In this document: positions 58,931-64,000 of the stretch, in pieces
Numbering within the stretch: the stretch's first letter is position 1
Layout: each line of letters starts with the position of its first letter
Program-made: the position numbers and the translations under genes
NCBI RefSeq assembly: GCF_024139115.2
Contig: NC_085141.1
Span: 169,892,994-169,956,993, forward strand
Origin: Armigeres subalbatus
Lineage: Eukaryota; Arthropoda; Insecta; Diptera; Culicidae
Length of the DNA: 64,000 bases
Reading direction: 5' to 3'
Notes under the pieces: generated by a model
Told to the model about the DNA's origin: nothing
What the model saw: only the letters and a program-made list of their open reading frames with translations
Database searches by the model: none

Positions 58931-59927
58931 CCGCCCAACGTAAACTACGTAGAACAGTTTGGTGCATTGAGGAATGTAGTCATATTTTAAGATAATTCAT
59001 TTGATTACTTATGTCACTGGTTTAGAACAAATTTACAATAACTTAAAATATAAATAAGTGTTGGATACCGTAGTCAGGGGTGACGTCCGAACCCTCACCG
59101 ACAGTCTGTAGGTCGGATAATAAAACCGTTCAAAAAGGTCACTTATAATTCAGTTTTATTGTTCTCAGATACATTAAATCTATTCTACAAGCATTATATG
59201 TAGTTGAAACAGTGAAGCATTCTCACCCCCATTTACCCGTTGTCTCCCCGACGACGGTACGATAACTTAAAATTTTAACTTTAAAACCCCAAGTGGTAAT
59301 AATGCTTTTCGCAATTCCAACTGTTGCATTCGACTTAGAGTAAAATTAGTAGGGATTCAGTTTCATTCCAAATTTTTGACCACTATTCTAGTTTATTTGT
59401 AGTAATATATAGGTGGAAATAGTGGAGTATGATTATTAAATAATACTATTCTGAAATAAAAATAACTCACTAGCGTTACATGGTTATGATATCCCAAGCA
59501 GCACACGTTGAGCCAATCTTGTTGTAGTAACCATATAGTGATAGAATTCGGGCATATATAAGTTACTGTGATCGATGTGCTATATGTTTGTTGCTGGGGG
59601 TGAATACTGGTGAGTCCGTGTACCACGATTTAGCGATTTTACGACAGATGCGAGACGATACGCATTGGCCCTGGACCTTGCAAAGAATCTCTGCTCTGGC
59701 TACGGACAAACAGGTGCCTCTGTCCAATGGTAGTCAGAGCATCGAGTCATCACTGGTGGAAGAATACGAGCCTTGGACCTTTGGCAGAATCTCCGCCTTC
59801 TGTTATTTGGAGCGACGAGGAATAGTATGACAGAGAAGGGATAGTCGTATTGTTGAGTCCGACAAAGAAGCGCGAGTCGATAAAACCCGGTTGCGCCAAC
59901 TAGAAATCAACAAATACTAGCCATGTA
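58931..59927. other. Unassigned DNA
   Basis: An ORF at 59588-59830 (HWPWTLQRISALAT, EYEPWTFGRISAFCYLERRG) faintly recalls the end of a Bel/Pao-type polyprotein but is too short to call. Confidence 0.3.
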
Positions 59928-60135
59928 CCGTTTTGACTCAAATTCCGAACATGACTCATATTCCGAACTTTAGCTTTGAAATGCCCATTTTAACTTTATT
60001 CGTGTAATTTTCTCCACAGGAGTTAGAATTCGTTTGTTATCTTGATCCTCAGTGCGGAAAACCAATGACAGTTTTAGGGCGCTAAAACGCCAGTGTTCGG
60101 AATATGAGTCATATTCGGGATTTGAGTCAGAACGG
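59928..60135. mobile_element. TA-flanked MITE reiterating gactcatattccgaac
   Basis: Ends ccgttttgactcaaattccg and, in inverse, ccgttctgactcaaatcccg; bordered by TA (59926-59927, 60136-60137). The phrase actcatattccgaa recurs at 59952 and in inverse at 60096. Confidence 0.75.
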
Positions 60136-60478
60136 TACCAAAAACCAAGCCATTCGGTTGAGATGCGCCAGAGTAGTAAACGCTGCGGACGGGAATAGGG
60201 TATTTGTGCTATTTGATTACAATCTAAATCCCACTATCTGGCAGTGGCATTATGGATAACATACTCGTGTAACCATATTATTAATATAATTGCAAGAATC
60301 TTAGATTCGGGAGCTAGAAAGTAATAGTTCTATTGTAACCTATAGCCCGTTTCAATAAAGTATGCGTTCCGAAACTATAGCCGTTTACAATAAGCCCCGC
60401 ATGATTGTACCCACAGAGTATCTGAAGTGCATTCAAACTTCCTGAATTAAAATTGAATTCTTTTGATTTTGGCGCATA

Positions 60479-60692
60479 GGGTAAATGATGTATTTTGGAC
60501 ATCTGAATATATTTTGGACTTTTGGTTATATTTTGCGAGTTTTTCGACATAGCTTTCTTCAAATAAATAGGAATCATGTGCCTCTTTGGCTCTTTCATAA
60601 TCACATTTCTAACCACATTTATGTAACAAAATAAACAAAATATCGCCAAAAGTCCAAAATATATTCAGATGTCCAAAATACCATCGTTACCC
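60479..60692. mobile_element. TA-flanked MITE with tattttggac phrase
   Basis: Ends gggtaaatgatgtattttgg and, in inverse, gggtaacgatggtattttgg; bordered by TA. The arms continue as acatctgaatatattttgga for at least 50 bp. The gggtaa end is shared with the element at 30955. Confidence 0.8.
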
Positions 60693-61335
60693 TATTTAAT
60701 AATAAAAATATAATTAACAATTTGCTGTTTATCATAAAATGGCTCACCATTTTCCTAAGTTTTCTTTGAATCGAAAATGTTTGTTCATTTGCGATTATCG
60801 CATTATGACATTACATTGCCGTTACTAACAATCGATCATCCTATCCTTGCACGAACATGCGCTTGTATGTATATCGCCGACTGCAGTCACTGCTGTGGCC
60901 CTACTTTTTGTGGCAAACTGGTGCGAAGCACCGCACAAAAAGAAGAGCCCAAAAAAACAACTACACTGAACGACGGCCGAATGAGACTCACGTTGCGAAC
61001 GGGAAAAAGAGGTGCTGCCAAAATGGTCCAATAACCTACTTTAACGTTGATAATCAAATGTTTCAATATAACTGGAAAATTCGTGGAGAGTTTCCGAGTC
61101 GATTGATATATAAATCTCAAAAATCCATCGAAAGATGAATGCGCTATTAACGTTCAAAATCTTACATGATTTCGTGACGGTCTCGGATTTGGAAATTTTC
61201 ATTTGTCACCCTGTATCCGAGTCTTCCCCTTAGACGTAGTTTACGTCAAAAGTACGTTTTGGGAGTGAAATGAAAGCTTTTCTGGTACAACTTTGTTGTA
61301 CGAGAAAGGCAAAACCCAACTTAATTCACTGATAC
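60693..61335. other. Unassigned DNA
   Basis: No gene was recognised. 61276-61316 is a fragment of the right end of the next MITE (gtacaactttgttgtacgag). Confidence 0.35.
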
Positions 61336-61727
61336 TGCCTTTCTCGCATTTAGCCAAGACACCAACCTTATATGGTGCTAATATGGTTCAATAGTTCAAT
61401 GTACCATTTTCTTTATAACTTTTAAAAGCAACGGCCGATCGTTATCAAATTCAATAGTGATCAACTAGGCTTTGCCCCCTGTCGAATGAAACTTGTTGCG
61501 AGAAAATCAGTAGGTGAATACTGTTTAAAAAGTAGTCTAATGTTTTTCTTAGCTTTTGTGCACACACATGCACACATACATACGCACGGACAGACAGATA
61601 TTTGCTCAGCTCGTCGAGCTGAGTCGATTGGTATATAACACTATGGGTCTCCGAGGCTTCTATAAAAAGTTCGTTTATGTAGTGAAATGATAGCCTTTCG
61701 GTACAACTTTGTTGTACGAGAAAGGCA
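61336..61727. mobile_element. (CA)n-containing MITE family, compact copy
   Basis: Left end tgcctttctcgcatttag. The right end is a perfect small hairpin, gcctttcggtacaactttgt and its mirror to 61726. Inside are caaccttatatggt, cgaatgaaacttgttgcgag, a cacaca run (61560-61590) and ctcagctcgtcgagctgag. Confidence 0.8.
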
Positions 61728-61815
61728 AAAATAGTCTACGTTGATGTAGAAATGAAAACAAGTCATTTTTTAATTTTTATTGGCATTATCTACAGACTTC
61801 CATATATGCTCAACT

Positions 61816-63238
61816 TTAATTAACATTCATAAAAGACACTGACTCCAAACCTTGCGAGGCAGCCTTCAATCGTTCCACTTTCTTCAGTCGTTTCTGGTGT
61901 TGGGAGTTGCTCTTCATTTTCCGCTTTACACCGCCATTTGCTTTCTTCTCTTCAGCATCACTCTGACTGGATACTTCTTCTTCTTCTTCTTTTAAGTCAC
62001 TCTGGATAGTTGATTTGCCGTTAGCTTTTGAATCTTTGCCATTTTGTAGGGCGTGTTGACTATTCTTAATAGGTTCTAGCTGCAACAATTTGCAAAACCG
62101 CAAGTAATGATTCATTACTTGTGAACTTAAATTTGATTTGCGAAGCTTCTGCATATTTTCCCCGATTTGTTTCAACGAAACACATTCAGCATCCAGATAT
62201 TGTTTCTCTAGATCAAGTATTGCAAGCAATAACTGAGTCAGCTCACTAAACTCATTTTGGGACATCGTAGTGGAATGCGCTTCTCGCATGTAGGAGTTTA
62301 GCCTTGCAATAATAGATTTAAGCATGTCTTGAGTCTTATGCAAATCGGAGTTGATGAACCTTCTATTTTTCACGAATTCACGCAATAATGAAAGAGATTG
62401 CGCTTTACGCACAGCTCTTATCTCTTTTATCAGGCCATTATCTGTTATAGTTTTTGCCATATGCCAGTTCCCTGACCAATTCATTCGAAATAACATCTGG
62501 AAAACATTTAACGTAAGAGCAGGATTTCTCTCGGCGACAAATTCATTCAGATATTTTCCGAATACTTTGTCGATATTGGCGGATACGTTATATTCAGCAT
62601 GTTTTTCTGTCAATTGGGAACAGATGACAATAAATTGGCATGCCTTCAAAATGTATTGATTTTTTTCTGGGAATGACGAACCCTTGGCTACTTTTTCCAT
62701 TAAGTCGGTAAGAATCTGAGGTAGTTGGTCAGCTGATACATCTTTGATGTCCACGTTAAAATGTTTTATTTTCACCAAGCTATTGAAAATTTGGCGATAC
62801 CGACCGAGAATTTGTTTATGCTTGGTTTCTTTTATAGCGATTGGCAGCATTTCAAATATGTATAGCATTAACTCTAAGCATATGATCATATTTGGGCCAT
62901 TCTTCAGATACACATCGATTAGGTCGAACACACGCATCCGAAAATGAGTAAGCGTCGTCTCTACCCTTTCCTCTGCTTTCGTCGACTTAGTCTTCTTTGA
63001 CTGTTTGTACATGGTAAATGCTGCCGCTAGGGCTTCGTCAAGTTTACGACCTTCTTCCTCTCCCATGTTGTCGAGATCTACCGATTCGGTGTCAGTTTCC
63101 GGATTAGCACCTCCTAAAGCCGCTTGAATAGCCATGCGCATCTTATCCGTAACCTTATCATCTTCGTCATCCCCGGAGAATTGTTCGGCTTCTTCATCAT
63201 TACTCTCATTTCCAGTGCTGGCATCGTCTGATTCATTT
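61816..63238 (-). CDS. Mybbp1a/Pol5-like nucleolar protein, C-terminal exon
   Basis: Myb-binding protein 1A and yeast Pol5 are nucleolar proteins linked to rRNA synthesis and ribosome assembly. One long exon, 63238-61816, with acceptor at 63239-63240 and stop at 61816-61818, gives 473 residues. It opens with an acidic stretch (NESDDASTGNESNDEEAEQF) and then DKMRMAIQAALG, followed by a helical-repeat region (FDLIDVYLKNGPNMIICLEL, EMLPIAIKE, VVS/LLREFVKNR). It ends in an acidic DLKEEEEEVSSQSDAEEKK and a Lys-rich tail (GGVKRKMKSN, QKRLKKVERLK), as expected for a nucleolar protein. The N-terminal exons lie right of this exon; none is visible before the window ends. An AATAAA on the minus strand at 61781-61776 is a likely polyadenylation signal. 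Confidence 0.85.
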
Positions 63239-63297
63239 CTGTAATAGATAAGATAACATGAATATTAGAAAGAAAGCGCAAACACTCAAAGATGCAG

Positions 63298-63493
63298 CTT
63301 GTCATAAGACGAGTGTGTACTATTCCATTTAATTCTACTACTTTATTGTACCTTTGACAGATACTTATTTCGACCTCAATAGTAAGGGCGCCTTCAGTGT
63401 CTCGTACATGACTCGACTTGTACGAGACACTGAAGAGCGCCTTACCGTGGAGGTCGAAATACGTATCTGTCAAAGGTACAATAAAGTAGTGGA
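63298..63493. mobile_element. cttgtcataagacgag MITE, nearly complete copy
   Basis: Lies in the Mybbp1a-like intron. The left arm from cttgtcataagacgagtg is mirrored to about 63493; the right arm lacks the last ~30 bases. The centre near 63410-63420 reads catgactcgacttg. Confidence 0.8.
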
Positions 63494-64000
63494 CAAGAAA
63501 ATACATTCCACTAAAAGCTTAAAAAAATGTTTGTGTCAAAGCTACAGCCCAATCGGGTTATACCTCTATGTAGCTTAGGGTGGCTCAAAAAATACTATTT
63601 CAATTTTTTTGATGGGCCGCCCTCTTATTCGGTTCTATTTGATGCCCTTATGCTCTGGACAAAATTTTAGCCAAATCGGTCAACGTTTGGGCGGTGCTAA
63701 ACTCGTTGGAAGTTTATATGGAAAAATGTATGCAGAAACATCCAAAAACAGTGATTTGCAGTTGGGCGGCACAATTTTACGATTAGGAACCATGATACTC
63801 ATTCAGTTCTTGTAGAATTAAATAAAGAATGTTATGCTGAAAACCGCGAGAAGATTAGAGTTTATTACGCAAAGATATTATCATTTTACAGGAGTGTTGT
63901 AGGGGTAAATTTATTTCTTTTCAAAGGTAAAAGAAAAGAAATTTGCTCAAATCCCACTTCAGAGAAATTGCAATAACTTCGCCGGGAAAACTCTAATCTT
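63494..64000. other. Intronic repeat-like DNA to the window edge
   Basis: ttagagtttattacg near 63856 and aactctaatctt at 63989-64000 form an inverted pair (agattagagtt), suggesting a small element closing at or past the window end. The stretch 63580-63815 looks like a common dispersed repeat. No exon was recognised. Confidence 0.4.

Noticed and set aside
1..64000. Endogenous viral elements, as often found in Aedes
   Set aside because: No frame resembles flavivirus, rhabdovirus or other viral proteins. All RT-related frames are ordinary retrotransposons.

Overview
The window looks like nuclear DNA of an aedine mosquito (Aedes type). The evidence is small intron-bearing genes with insect-like orthologues, a tRNA-derived SINE resembling the Aedes Feilai family, very high transposon load, and many short palindromic MITEs flanked by TA. 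This is recognition from sequence; no database search was run. Four conserved genes can be supported. (1) Importin-11 (IPO11), minus strand, five exons from 9460 down to 6724; the C-terminal half lies beyond the left edge. (2) The mitochondrial ribosomal protein bS6m (mRpS6), plus strand, two exons at 11118-11630, divergent from IPO11. (3) The Bloom syndrome RecQ helicase (Blm), minus strand, about 33415 down to 12437; its helicase exons lie at 12437-16270 and its N-terminal exons at 32600-33415, separated by a 16.3 kb intron filled with mobile DNA. (4) The C-terminal exon of a Mybbp1a/Pol5-like nucleolar protein, minus strand, 61816-63238. A small ORF of unknown function (33724-33969, plus) lies head-to-head with Blm. 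|| Layout. 1-6.7 kb is intronic to IPO11: a decayed non-LTR retrotransposon, a short palindrome, and a 3 kb inverted repeat. 9.9-11.0 kb, the IPO11/mRpS6 divergent promoter region, holds a TA-flanked MITE and a three-level nested palindrome. 16.3-32.6 kb, the big Blm intron, holds a TA-flanked element interrupted by a hAT transposon, an array of ~560-bp units each carrying a tRNA-like gene, another hAT-like element, two elements that repeat short phrases internally, and a degenerate AATTCC-type repeat. 34-38.3 kb holds palindromic elements and a truncated Ty3/gypsy retrotransposon inserted into the RNase H region of a non-LTR element. 38.6-42.1 kb is a TIR-bounded segment carrying a decayed, intron-containing copy of gawky (GW182). 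42.5-43.8 kb is a Tom20 pseudogene whose 5' part is triplicated in exact 245-bp steps. 44.3-49.2 kb is a giant 4-bp-based TTGN repeat that switches strand at about 48285 and contains a retrotransposon insertion. 49-61.7 kb is a dense field of palindromic MITEs and unassigned DNA, and the window closes in the Mybbp1a-like gene. || The genes do not form a pathway; three are nuclear (nuclear import, DNA repair, nucleolus) and one mitochondrial. The notable biology lies in the non-genic DNA: the tRNA-like array, the gawky copy inside a possible transposon, the Tom20 triplication, the TTGN palindrome, and a shared architecture (TA flanks, short TIRs, internally reiterated phrases) across at least six otherwise different elements.
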